The notes beneath the pieces were generated by a model that saw nothing but the letters and a program-made list of their open reading frames with translations, was not told the DNA's origin and searched no databases. Position numbers and translations under genes: made by a program. From Malus domestica (lineage: Eukaryota; Streptophyta; Magnoliopsida; Rosales; Rosaceae), in NCBI RefSeq assembly GCF_042453785.1, contig NC_091674.1:30019501-30083500 (forward strand): a DNA stretch of 64,000 nt, read 5' to 3'. Below, piece after piece: positions 11,252 to 22,856 of the stretch (its first letter is position 1; every line of letters starts with the position of its first letter).

Positions 11252-14200
11252 TTCTCCCACTTGAGTATGAGAACAGTTTCAAGTACTCAGTTTATCCAAT
11301 CATACTTAGATAGAAGTGATCACTAACAGATAATCATCTCAAATTATTATAAAGGTGATCACATAATTAAGTCATTCACCAACACACAAGTACATAGACA
11401 CAACCAGCTTACATAAACCAAAACAATGAATTTATAATTGCGTCTGCAACACAAAATACAGATTTAACTTACAAATCACAATGTCCAGTTCATGTTCATA
11501 GCAATGTATCTAAGCTCAAAAGTAAACCAAGACGTCTACTCCCACTCATATAGCCACCAAATCTTTTGGATAACAAAAGCTTAACCTCACATACAACTTA
11601 CCCATGCATTTTAAAGTATTGAACTTAAGAATTTTTTCTGTTACATCGCAGAATTAACTCAAAAGTCACAACATACTTAATTTGCACTTTGTAATTATGT
11701 GAACCAATATAGCAAAAACCAAACCAATTTGCTCCCACTTATCTAGGCTATACTTAACACAAACAAGTTAAGTATAAGTTAATATCAACTATATTAACTA
11801 ACAGTCATTGCAATACACTGAATGTCTTATCAATGTGATCAATTGCCGCAACCAATATGCAAACAAATTCCATGATCACATTCATCCAATTTGTATTTAC
11901 AACAATGTGATTTTACTTGACCAGAACAAACACATAAATTGATTTGCTCCCACTATATCAAGTTAAGTTTAGTTCCAGCAAATAGCACTAAACTTCTCAT
12001 TACTTAAACAAATTAAGTAACATAAATAATTACCAATTGCTTCAATAAAACCATAATCTGGTTTTCAAGCATCCAAATGAATTATAATGGCCGGCCTAAA
12101 TAACCTTATGCTTACATTCGAACATATGATTCTCCCACTTAAGCATAAGCAGAATGATCTGCACAGCCAATAAAGAAACCGGAGATATCAACCAATTGAT
12201 TCCCGATTCCTTACCAATTGCATAATCTCAGTTTAGTCAAATACACCTAAACCATTATGCAAGCAGTCTATGTATCAAAAGATAGTCACAATCCATTCGG
12301 AAAAACTTATCTCACATAAACCCAAAATCACCAGTTTCAACAATAATCAAAATCAGAATAGCAAGCACAATATTCTTGCATTCAATTTGATCCTAACTAG
12401 TTCAATACCCATCGAGCAAGATCAACTAAATTTTGATAATGTCTGGATATAAAGGCACAAGTCATCTTGATTAAAACAAGATAATCAAGATGATCATCCA
12501 ATAAAATTTAGTGTACTTATAGATTTAATACATAATATCAAATCTCTTACACTTACAATATATCAAGTGAGATGAGTTTCAGAATACATTCTTGCCAACA
12601 AGGTTTCACTAAACAATTTATATCATTTCATACAGGTACTAACACAAGAGCCTTCACATGTTTTTGGTTATACAGTGCAGATATTGGCATTAACGAACCC
12701 AAAAATTCTGAACTACATCATTCACATATATGGCAACACCCCCAAAACCTATTATATATAGTGTAACCAAAATTGGGATATGAATTACACTCATAATTTT
12801 AAAAACGTCATTATGGATACTCGTATAATCCAATTTTGCTTTTCTAGAATAATTCAAACCAATCAGACCCACATAAAAGCCACAGGTATTTGGTAGCAAC
12901 AATAAGTCAAATTCTACTATCATAATTCATAATGGAAAATCATGATGCAAGCTTCCAAGTTTCAAGCAAGTTAATGAGAAATCTTACATCTGCTTGAGAC
13001 AACAAAATAGCAACAAAACAATATTTTCCACCCAATCTAATTACACAGGCTCTAACTCAAAAATAGAAGAGCAATGTGTACACCAAATATTAGTCTAATG
13101 AATCTTTATGCAGAAAGAATGATTCCAGTCATCTCACATAAATCATAAGTTGGCATCTATAGGGACTTCGAGTTTAATTGTGCCTTCACAAAATAAACAA
13201 GCATACTCGGAATAGCAAAAGCCCTAATTCATTATGCTCCAACTCATCGCACTATAATCACGCATATAGGAGAACAATTAATTATGCATGAAACAGTGAA
13301 CTGAGTTACCTGAATGCATCATTGGACTCGTATTCGACAACCCGATTGCAATTCCTTTGCTCCAAATCAACGAAACAAATTATCCATCAATGCTCGAGAC
13401 CCATCCATACGGATTGCCATGGTTACAGACGTGCCGAACCAAAATCATCGCCAAAGCGACGACCAGAATCCCGTCGACCCAAATTCCCACAAAAAAAGAC
13501 AAACCATGAACGTTAATATCTCTTAGACAAACAAAAACTTATTAATGTCGTCATAATCAAGATTTCATCTTTCTTTTATCTTACTAATATTTGGTCAGGC
13601 ATATTTTATGCACATCTTTATTCATATAAAGGATTAAGAAACCACAGCTACCTCAATCTTCAGACATCATAATGAACACAGCGGAAGCAATCATTCTCAA
13701 AATTAGAACTATGATGTTTAAGATAAATGTGTTTTGCTAAATCACTTTATTGATCTCCAAAGAAGCAAGCAAGAATAAGTTCACCCTTTCCCACGTGCAG
13801 CATAATATAAATTGTTATCATACCAGATTTATACCTGATTCACATAATCTGCAGAAGCAAAGCAGATTCATATACGCTAAAACATACACAGGTATTGAAA
13901 GAATTAAAAGCAATCATACCTTTTAATCACTGCAGACTTATAGACAACATATGCAAGAACAGGCATCAACAGACGTCTCATGCATAATGATCATTTTTCA
14001 TGGTTGTTTAAGAAAACACAAAACCATCAGTAGAAAATGCAAATCAAAATTTTTCCGCATATATGGAAAAATTCAGCCTTGATTATCAGCTCTAATCAGA
14101 AATATCAATACATACCTCCTGCATATTTCAATTTGGAACAGCGCAACGGAAATAATTATCCAAATTGAAAAAATTAATTTAAGAGTTGAGAGAATCACAA

Positions 14201-14613
14201 AACCTAGAACATGTTTTGATCGATGAAGTTGCTAATCAAAACCCCAAATTGAGAAAACAACCTCAACCAATAGATTTGCAGAAAAAAAAACCAATGGTAA
14301 TAGTTTAAATATATTTTGTCATTATCTGGAGATCACATACCACCGATGCATCTAAGATGAAAACATTGAGGTTTGCACCAGCAATTGGCCACATATCAAT
14401 CCCCAAAAATCCTGACGGTCAATTTTATTTTATTAATTCTCTGCATATTGAAAACGCAATGTCGTTTTTGTGAAACTCTTTTCCAGCGAATTCGTTTAAA
14501 CCAGTTTCGAAACCTGGAAGTCGCAAAATTTATTTATCTATTTATAAACACATTCGACTTTTCTCCTTTACAGATTTGAACTCATGTTTGTGTCTTGTGG
14601 CTCTGATACCACA

Positions 14614-15061
14614 TGTAGGAACTTGTAAACAAACAAACACCAAGACCAAAACATGAACCACAAACAAAAGGAAACCAACCCAGTTATGTGCACATAAATA
14701 ACCAGAAAGGAAAACATACCTGCAGCTGCACCAGAACTCGTAGCCATTGCAGCAAACTTTCAGTGATCCTTCTCTTCTCTTGCAGATTGTCAAGAGCTCG
14801 ACTCACAGATAGGTTATGGTCCAATATGAGCGTTAGTTCTGTGAGAAGAGAGGTCACTATATATATACATATAGACTTCACCAAAATAGATCAGGATTTC
14901 CTATCAAAATCCTCATCGGAAACAAACACTTGTTTCCTGATGCTAACCAAAATCCTTTTCAATCAAGGATCAACATTCCTTTCATCAATAGGACTTTCTA
15001 TCCAAATTGAATACCTATAACTGGTCCTAAAACTTCTCTATCTCATACTCATATTCTTACA
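14614..15061 (-). repeat. LTR of the LARD-like element (5' LTR on minus strand)
   Basis: 448-base partner of 10804-11251. The tRNA-Met primer-binding site lies directly beside it at 14600-14611, which sets the transcription direction as minus. Confidence 0.93.
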
Positions 15062-15241
15062 TTCTCTATCCATGTCACCCGAGTTGCGTTGTCCACGTGT
15101 TAGGCTTGAAAATTCGCCACAAGTGAGGGGACGTGTTGAGAATAAATCTCACATTTATGAGAGGAGATACGTGCATATGCTTATAAGTAATTAGACTATT
15201 TCTCATATTGTCAATTGGATTTATGGTAGAACCTCAACTTT
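15062..15241 (+). mobile_element. Right-hand part of the TRIM interrupted by the LARD
   Basis: Starts inside the TRIM internal region ('catgtcacccgagttgcg', 'tccacgtgttaggcttgaaa'), then a purine tract and a complete 3' LTR from about 15132 ('tgttgagaataaatctcac') to 'ctttcttca' near 15247. Compared with other copies (2330-2390, 46215-46260), about 50-60 bases between the end of the left LTR and this point are missing. Confidence 0.7.
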
Positions 15242-15317
15242 CTTCAAGAAGCATCATCTAATTTACTTAATACATAGAAGTCTTTAACTTTCAGGAATAC
15301 CTTGTCAAGTTTATGGC

Positions 15318-15425
15318 TCGACTCAATCACTTGTATTGTAATACTACTGACAGTGTTACGCCTTAATACGGACGTCGCGGTTGAGCAGCTGCCATGTTTT
15401 TTCACGATGCTATATATATACCATG
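15318..15425. repeat. Conserved 100-base block, copy 1
   Basis: Matches 18205-18315 over about 100 bases, with an almost unchanged core 'gccatgttttttcacgatgc' followed by 'tatatata'. The family is unknown to me. No coding frame is conserved between the two copies. Confidence 0.6.
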
Positions 15426-15448
15426 ATCCCATCTTACAAACTATTGTT

Positions 15449-16650
15449 TGTGATGTACATATTCATCTGAATTTTTTTGTAACCCTAATCGTTTACCTAA
15501 AACGATTAGAGTTAACGGGAGTCTTTATTTTTCACTTTTAGCTTTGAAAATACATCACTTTTACCTTTCCACAAGAAAGAAACCAATGCCTCCCATCTTT
15601 CTCTATCTCTCAAGAAATGGGGATTGAGAATTACATTATCTACTTTCTTCTTTGTTTTTCATTGAGCTTTTCCGATGAAAGAAAGGCATCTTGAATTAGG
15701 TACCACCAAACCGATAGAAATGATTCCTCATGAGTCGGTCCCTTTATAATTTCCTTCTACATGAAGATGCTGATATGATGATTGTTCAGTTGTGGTTCAC
15801 AAACAAGCATACTTCGATCATATGTCGTTGTGATAATATCTTAAGTCAATAGTTTATTACTATATAAGAATGTTAAATCACATGAAAATTAGTGATTTGA
15901 TTTAGATACTGCAACTGTGACATCTCTTAGTACAGGTAACTTCATGTCCATACCCTCAGGATTACTAATTTGGTGAACTTTGATAAAAGAGAGATGCTCA
16001 AGTGCCAATGTCTCAAACTAATCATGCGACGTTAAGTAAAAGCGTTAAGTTACACCTAATACATTTGAGACACTGCCACCTTAATACTTCTATTACAATT
16101 AATTATCTCCCTAGCTAGTTAAGCAAAGAATCAATGAGAACTACGCATTTTCCTTATCTATGTTTATGCACCTGCTTGTACCCATCTAGTATTCTCATAT
16201 CACTCACCATTGCTGACTGCTGATACAACAAGATACCATGTCCCATGTGGGTCCCATATATACACAGTGAGTGGCTATCAACATGTCCTTCCAAAGGGAG
16301 GGTTGAGCATTGCAAGCTAGAAGCTTGTGGCCATTGAGAATGATATCAACTCCGGTCTCTGTATTCGGAGTCCGCAAATCAAGAGATCTAGACCGTTCAA
16401 GAGAGAGAAAAAGAGATAGGGGCCGTTTAAAATTTTGGACTTTTGTGAAGTAGATTAGTGGAATAGGCTAATGAAGGCTGTAAAATTGAAATTGAGTGGT
16501 ATAAATCTCTCGGTCCACGAACTTCAAACACAGAGATTCATCCGTGGCCATTGTGGCCTTGTGGGGAAGTCTCTGCATCTTCAATCATCCATTCTAAAGT
16601 TTGGAAAAAAGGAGACTGGTCACATGGCCAGTTGCCATATATGGATTGTC
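15449..16650. repeat. Segmental duplication copy B
   Basis: Shorter partner of 6830-9990 with the same block order. It lacks the hAT-like element, the CT expansion and the Mutator MITE of copy A, but has its own 208-base insertion at 16336-16543. A near-perfect hairpin (gtaaccctaatcgttt / aaaacgattagagttaac) lies at 15480-15518 in sequence that corresponds to the AMSH1 3' flank. Confidence 0.8.
16336..16543. mobile_element. MITE-sized insertion with 9-base target duplication
   Basis: 208 bases flanked by identical 'gtggccatt' (16327-16335 and 16544-16552). It interrupts sequence that is continuous in duplication copy A (about 9885-9900). Its left part ('gatatcaactccgg', 'cggagtccgc') resembles the reverse complement of the right end of a repeat at 22256-22424. 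The 9-base duplication suggests a Mutator-like origin; terminal inverted repeats are weak. Confidence 0.65.
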
Positions 16651-19600
16651 CTCTACAAGGTAGAAAGAGTATGAGCCTTTTGGGTTCATGTTCCCAACCC
16701 TCCCCATACCTTAATGTTTCGGTCTTCTAGTCTACTATAAGTTACAAAATGCGAAATTCGAACTTGATTTTAGGAGAACGACTACATTATCTTGACTAAC
16801 TAACCAAAATTGTATTTTCAGCCTTAACTAAACAATAGCATGTAGCAATTCAAAGTACAAGAAAATTGCTCAAATGGACCTACATGGACAGTGAGGGTTA
16901 GCTTACAAGTTTGTTCCTATCCATAATACGATTTTTAATCTAATCCTTTTCTTAAAAATGGAGTCCTTATTATTTCTGGGGTCAAAAGTCAACAATGCCC
17001 ACAAATATGTTTATTCAAGAATATCCTAATAGAGGTTCGAGAATCTGATAATTTTAAACCTTACAACCTTAAGAGGTAAGCAAAATCAGACTCTTCGTAA
17101 ATACATAATGACAAGAGGTCTCACTCTCTTACATCAATGAACACGTTTTGAGAATGTCAAATATGTCCTTGCTAGCAAAGGTGTATTAAACTATTATATG
17201 GGGATTAGAGGATGCAATGTCTAATTAAGTCTCAATAATTTATGAGAAGATGGAGTGCATGTTTACGAAAAAGAGACTGCATGAATATTATGTGCACCCT
17301 AACCTAACCTAACCCAGTCAATTGTACTATGTCATGGTTAATTCAAAATTTTGATGGTATTTGTATAGCATCACCACCTCAATAATTCAAAGCATCTTTC
17401 AATCTCCAAGTTTCAACCCACCCTATTCTTTTTTATTAATTCTTAATTACTCCTGTGTTCCAATTCATCACATTCCCTATGCTTTGATATAATACCAACA
17501 ATCTTTTTCATTTGAATTTTCTCGTAAAACTTTATAAATTATCTCTTTCATTTTTCAATATCAATCTGCGATTATTTGAACTGTCTATTTTCTAGATCAT
17601 TCTTTAGAGATTTAGAGATCAACTCTGTCAAAAATCAAGCAAATCGGAAATTATTTAGTCATTCGATAAAATAGATAAACAATATTATTCCATTGAATAT
17701 TGAAATTTGACATATTTAATTGTCGGCTAAATGATTTCATATTTGGTTGATGTTTTCTAGAATTGATTTTAAAACAGTGAACTATAAAGTCAAGAGTTCC
17801 GATCGTTGTATACCATTATAAAATAAAAAATGAGAGTTGAGAAATTAGCATGAAAATGTCTGAATGAGAAAGTTGATGGCATCCCATCTTTGAAAGGCAA
17901 CAAATGAAGCAATTATCAATTTACCAATTGAATATGCAGAGATTGGTGGATGCTAAATATATATTTGCATAAACTGCTTAATCATTAGCAAATCTGTTTT
18001 ACAATTGCCAAACCAGTTACTACCCCTCGCATATTTGTTTGAAGCATCTAATTTTGATTGTTTTTTAGATTTGGTTGGTTGGTTGGTCAGTCGGTTCTTT
18101 CATCTGATGTAAGTTGTAACCAATTTGTGCAATAATTAAGCATTTGATCGTACTGAATAATTTAAAGTTTTTTGAATTTCGGGAATATCTTTTGCTGAGT
18201 ACTTTTGGCTTACTCAATAACTTGCATTGTAAAACTACTGACAATGCTTCAAGCCGCTTCGAAAACGTACGTCGTGGTTCGGCTGCTGCCATGTTTTTTC
18301 ACGATGCTATATATAAATTTTGTCAGTACCTATCTTCGCTGAGTCGAGAAAATCTATTGTGTCCTTGGGCAGGAAGTTATTTGAAATCAGGACGTCACAT
18401 ACTTACAATATCGAGCATATCACGTGTTGTTATGTGTTTACTTATGTATAACATTAAGTAATGGGTTTGGAATATCATTACATTAACGTTTCAGTTGCCT
18501 ATAAATCATTCTCATGTTAAAGATAAACCATGATTTACTCGATGAATTGTAAAAGAGTTTAAAATTTTTCTTAATGCGCATGCAAAAGATACTGCAAAAA
18601 TTCAATAGTTGCATGTTTCATAAAATCTTTGGACAAATACTCATAATTTTTATCCCTTTTTTTTTCACAAACTTTACAAAAGTAATCGTCAAACTTATTT
18701 TCATATCATTTTCAAGTCATTTAAAAGTGTCTTTTGTGTAATCAGGATTCGGGCACCTAAATGAAGTTGCAAAGTCCCATTCACCAGCTTTTGATTTGCT
18801 TACAAAGTCCCACTTGTACCAACAAAAAGGTTTTCTAATATTAAATTGCAATAGGGATTTGCTTTTGCATTAGAATTCAGAAGGAGAAAGATGTGATTAG
18901 ACGAGGAGAAATTTCAATACTAGAGGTGGCAGAATGTTCTTCTACCTTATTTGTTTATTTAAACTTTTGATTAATTACTTTATGCAAGAAAGAAATGAGC
19001 GAAAGAAATTTTGAAGAAAAAAGAGAAAAAGGCCTAGTTGGTGATTAGGATGGCACCCCAAAAGTCTAAACATATGGTAAGAGGGACCTAGAAGGGCTAG
19101 ACCTTGTCTTTGTTTAGAGAAAATACATCACACTTTTTCCTATTCACCCACTTTTATCTTCCCTAACTTCTGGCTCTAAAGAAAAAATACCACTAGCTAA
19201 AGAGTTCTCATAATCTTGGCTTGGTTTCATCTTCCAAAGAAAAACTTAGGGACTGTAACAGTGTTAAGTGTAACATACGTGATTAATATGAAATACCGCA
19301 AGAATTATATTCCTGTTGTATAAAGTCTTTCTTCCTGGGTCATTCATTTTCTTTCAGTATAATAGTACTTTCTCCCAGTGTTGTTTCTCTCCTCCCACAC
19401 GTTGAGTTTCATATTTCATCTCTTTCATTGTAAGTTGCAACCTGCAAGTTATCCAAATCTGTCACAAACAAAGATTTTTCTCCTTCCAAAAGCTGCCATT
19501 TTTTTTTCTTGTCCTCTTTGTTCCTTCAGAGAATCCCATTTTGTTTTCTTTGTCCCTATTCTTTTGACTTCCAAGTCCAACCCATAATCTCAAGTTTCAG

Positions 19601-19711
19601 GCCCTCATAAGTTGAAATTTCTATTTCTTGATTCCACATGCCATCGCCTTCCCAACATTCGTGAACTCCATTTCTAAGTTCTTCAAATCTTTGTTGGTTT
19701 CTTCTGAAGAT
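16651..19711. other. AT-rich spacer, no gene recognised
   Basis: About 3 kb with short open frames only. The one identifiable repeat is at 18205-18315 (second copy of the block at 15318). The final 400 bases (19300-19711) are pyrimidine-rich and probably include the promoter and leader of the small gene at 19916. Confidence 0.45.
18205..18315. repeat. Conserved 100-base block, copy 2
   Basis: Partner of 15318-15425. The first part ('ttgcattgtaaaactactga') and the last part ('gccatgttttttcacgatgc') are well kept, while the middle has diverged. Confidence 0.6.
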
Positions 19712-19852
19712 TCTCGAGCATCAGAGTGTTTTCTCGCAGGTATCTCATCCTCGTTCATTGTTGGCAATAAAAAAGGTTGGTGACGAGTTGAGCGTCAGTG
19801 TTTTCTTGCAGATATCCTCCTCGTTCATTGTGTTGGCAAGCAAAGGTTGGTG
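19712..19852 (+). repeat. Tandem duplication in the leader of the 252-aa gene
   Basis: A unit of about 65-75 bases occurs twice: 'gagcatcagagtgttttctc ... tcctcgttcattgttgg ... aaggttggtg' (19712-19778) and 'gagcgtcagtgttttcttgc ... tcctcgttcattgtgttgg ... aaggttggtg' (19788-19852). Both copies contain a 'ttgcag/tcgcag' that could act as a splice acceptor, so alternative leader splicing is possible. Confidence 0.65.
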
Positions 19853-19915
19853 TCCGGCTTCTCAACGTGGATTGAAGATATTTGCCGAAATTTTATGCTC
19901 CAACATATCCTCATC

Positions 19916-20674
19916 ATGTGCTCAGAAGCCAGTCCTCCGAGATTATCGTTTTCCCAGGATCTTGGACAACCAGATGTTCTACCAGTTGGTCGGAGAGACA
20001 CATCACTCTTGGACATGAACTGTGACTTTGAGTTCAGCTTCAGCAACAGCAGCTTAGAGCGTCAATCTTCCTCCGCCGACGAGCTCTTTTCGCACGGTGT
20101 GATCCTCCCTATGCAGCCGAAAGATAGGGTTTCGAATAGCGAACTTAAACGTTATGCCTCTCTTCCTCCACTTCCAAGTTCTCCAACTTATGACAATCCA
20201 AATCCAAAGAAGGAGATCATGAACACGAAGGAAGACATCGATTCGAGTTCGTATCATTTTGAGCAGAAGCCTCAGTCGAAATCCTTCTGGGGATTCAAGA
20301 GAAGCATCAGCCTCAACCAAGAAAATAAGAAGAGCTTGCTTTGTTCATTGCAACTCTTGTCAAGAAGCAACTCAACCGGCTCAGCTCCGAATCCGAAAAA
20401 AACAATTTTTAAGGATGTTCATAAACAAAAGCAGATGTCGAAGTCCGCATCATGTTCATCATCTTCTTCATCCTCGTCGTCGAATCCGTATGCAACGCTG
20501 CTGCCGAGGCCACCGTCGAGGAAGGGTTACAACGGATCATCTTATTACGGCAACGGTGTTCGAGTTAGTCCTGTGTTAAATGTACCATCTCCTTATATTT
20601 CTAAAGGAACTGCAAAGCTCTTTTGTTTGGGTTCTTTTTTACACCCCGGGAAAGATAAAAAGGGCAAGAAGTAA
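19916..20674 (+). CDS. Plant-specific Ser-rich protein of unknown function
   Basis: A single-exon frame of 252 aa from the ATG at 19916 (the frame is open upstream to 19847, but MCSEASPPRLSFSQDL is the natural start for this kind of protein). Visible features: an acidic-hydrophobic patch 'DFEFSFSNSSLERQSSSADE' followed by LFSHGVILPM, a motif shared by several plant families of membrane-associated or kinase-regulator-like proteins; a basic stretch around KSFWGFKRSISLN; a poly-Ser run (about residues 175-190); and a basic C-terminal end GKDKKGKK. There are no membrane segments or catalytic motifs. It sits downstream of AMSH1 in the same orientation, and from memory a small unknown gene (At1g48780) occupies the matching place in Arabidopsis. 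The function is not known to me. Confidence 0.75.
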   Translation: MCSEASPPRLSFSQDLGQPDVLPVGRRDTSLLDMNCDFEFSFSNSSLERQSSSADELFSHGVILPMQPKDRVSNSELKRYASLPPLPSSPTYDNPNPKKEIMNTKEDIDSSSYHFEQKPQSKSFWGFKRSISLNQENKKSLLCSLQLLSRSNSTGSAPNPKKTIFKDVHKQKQMSKSASCSSSSSSSSSNPYATLLPRPPSRKGYNGSSYYGNGVRVSPVLNVPSPYISKGTAKLFCLGSFLHPGKDKKGKK

Positions 20675-22856
20675 ATTTTCATCCACTTGCTTTGTTCATT
20701 AAAATCTTCCTAGTTTACTTGGAAAGAAGGAAGAAATGTTTAACCTAGAAGCAATATCTAAGAGGAGAGAAATTTGCTCGAATTTTGCCACACTTGGCAT
20801 TCAGATTTAGTGCGTTAGTGTACATTGTGAGCGATAATAGTATTATTGTACAGATAAAAGAGTGGATGGCTAGATATGCTTGGAAGATTTAAACATGTTC
20901 AAATGTCATTGATCTGGGGGACTCGACGGGTACCCCATTTTTTCAGGATTTGTCTTCATTTGTGATGGGATAATTGCTTTTTTTATTCTAAAAGTGCTTT
21001 TGGTCCATGTATATTATGCTAATTAACATAAACTTTTTGAAATTGGTTGTTCATTGTTGTTTCTTTGCGAGTGATTCCGTTTATTCAGCTTACCTTTTTG
21101 TTCGTAGCTATGTGTGAAATGAATCAAGGTTTTTGTTTTCTTGGGTATAGCAATTTTGGCATTTCAAAATGAATATTTTTCTACTCTAGAAGAAAAAATT
21201 ACAGTAGGACTGACATCTTGATAGCGTAACTCGTTAGTCACGGCTAACGAAGAAAATGAACCTCTTGTATTTTGGTACTATTTCGTCCCAAGCAGGTACA
21301 ATCGTCACAACTCTTTTTTTGATAGAAGTGTATAACTAATCACATATTTAAGTTCTCCTATCGAAATTTCTCTAACGAAAAAGTTGGGGAAGCAAGATCA
21401 CTAAATTTTCCTCATTTCTTTAGGATTTGTGATTGACGAGACAAGGGAGAGCTGGTTTCGTGGAGTGGTTTGAAAAGCCAAATCCATGTTTGAAATGTCA
21501 TTCACTTTATAGATTTCTTGTTAGTATTAGACTTTTAGCTGTTGAACTAATTTAATTACGGACCATGCCTTCAGTTCGTCACCAAAACTTTTATATATAT
21601 TGGGGTCCCAAGCAAGCAACGCCTAGATGCTTTCCCCCCTACAAAGTACCAAAAGACTTGGCTGTGCAATGGATTGAGATCATCCTAGCAAGCCATATTA
21701 TATGAGAGAGATAAGGGCGTGGTTATGTGGAAGGTGTATTAGTAAAATGAAGCTAATAAGAACCGTACAATTTAAATTGAATTGTTTGAATTACGATTCC
21801 GATAGTTTCGGAGTTTTGAGATCCGGATAACGTGTCAATCCCTGCGTAATGCTTGGAGTCGTCTGTGCAATGCTTGGAGATTACTCGTTGGATTGACAAG
21901 ACTATGATGGACATGTGTCATTCGTGATGGATGCGACCTTTTATAAGGATTTGTGTCACCCATGTGATGGGAAAAGTGCTCATCATAACCTTGTGCAATA
22001 GAATTCTCCAGTTTTTGAAAATTCTATTACGCTTCAGCGTATTTTAAATGTTAAGATTTTTCTCTCTTAAATCTTGGTCTCGGAATTTTTGACCAAATAT
22101 CCAATAAACCAAATCTCTAATGTATAAATATCTCAAACGTACTAAAAATTTCCACTCGAACCCCACCCCATTTTCTCCTCTAGTCTAACCTATTCTTTTC
22201 TAGCGAAGTTACAAGGTACTTTTACCAAGTGGAAGTGACAGTTGGCAGTTGGCCTTGAGATCCTCTCCGTATCTCATACCAGAGCCTACAGACCGAGTAA
22301 TTCAGACCGTTGAATTTAAATCATGCAGTCGCAATTAGTACAATGCTCAGATATCTCTCTGTTGCGTGGTCCGGATTGCTCGGTATGTGGACTCCGGAGT
22401 GTGACATCCGAAGTTGATCTCAATCCAAATATAGCAATCATTCTACCTCGTAACCATATTGATATACTCTGCCCCGTTCAAAGGCTTTATCCGATGGAGA
22501 AGAAAGTCCCCGGTGAAAAACTTACATCTAAAGTAAACACGATCGAAAATGTTAACATACGAAAGGAAAGATAAATCTAACGAGATCATAGATCGAAAAA
22601 TTTACCGCACCAAAGAAAAACTGATACGAGCAAATTTCTATACAGAAGGCTTTCAATGAGCTCTGTTTACTTCCTCAGTCTACACGTTCGAAAATTGAAT
22701 ATCTTGAAACCATACCGGGCTTCTACAAAATTGCTCTGTTGGATGTAAAACAACCAGTTCTGTGGTTGCGGGAAAATTGAATTGCCTATACAGGTATCTA
22801 CAGATTAATATGTATATATATATATATATATCTTTGTCAAAGAATAAAACCTGTTG
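20675..22856. other. Convergent intergenic region with BTS 3' UTR
   Basis: Holds the 3' ends of the small gene (left) and of BTS (right, minus strand). An inverted-repeat element of about 170 bases lies at 22256-22424 (left 'gagatcctctccgtatctca', right reverse complement 'gagatcaacttcggatgtca', followed on both sides by 'cggag'/'accgag' text). It looks like the family seen at 16336. An (AT)n run is at 22809-22832. Short open frames here look accidental. Confidence 0.5.

Larger units (their letters stand above)
10804..15061 (-). mobile_element. Young non-coding LTR retrotransposon (LARD-like), minus strand
   Basis: 4258 bases bounded by two 448-base LTRs (10804-11251 and 14614-15061), TG...CA ended when read on the minus strand ('tgtaagaatatgag ... 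aagttcctaca'). The primer-binding site TGGTATCAGAGC, complementary to initiator tRNA-Met, is at 14600-14611, two bases inside the upstream LTR. The polypurine tract AAGTGGGAGAA abuts the other LTR at 11252-11262. The LTRs differ at one base that I can find (10899 t, 14709 g), so insertion is recent. The 3.36 kb interior has no gag, protease, integrase or RT frame on either strand, so it must move with enzymes supplied in trans. No 5-base target duplication is visible. Confidence 0.9.

Noticed and set aside
10804..15061. Initially read as a plus-strand LTR element.
   Set aside because: The PBS (TGGTATCAGAGC) and polypurine tract only make sense on the minus strand, so the element was assigned to minus.
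17297..17316. Telomere-like 'ccctaacctaacctaaccca'.
   Set aside because: Only three imperfect units; too short for an interstitial telomere tract and likely chance.
18144..18461. 105-aa open frame on the plus strand.
   Set aside because: Overlaps the repeat block at 18205-18315; the reading frame is not kept in the other copy.
22323..22574. 83-aa frame near the BTS 3' end.
   Set aside because: Begins inside an inverted-repeat element (22256-22424) and has no recognisable domain.
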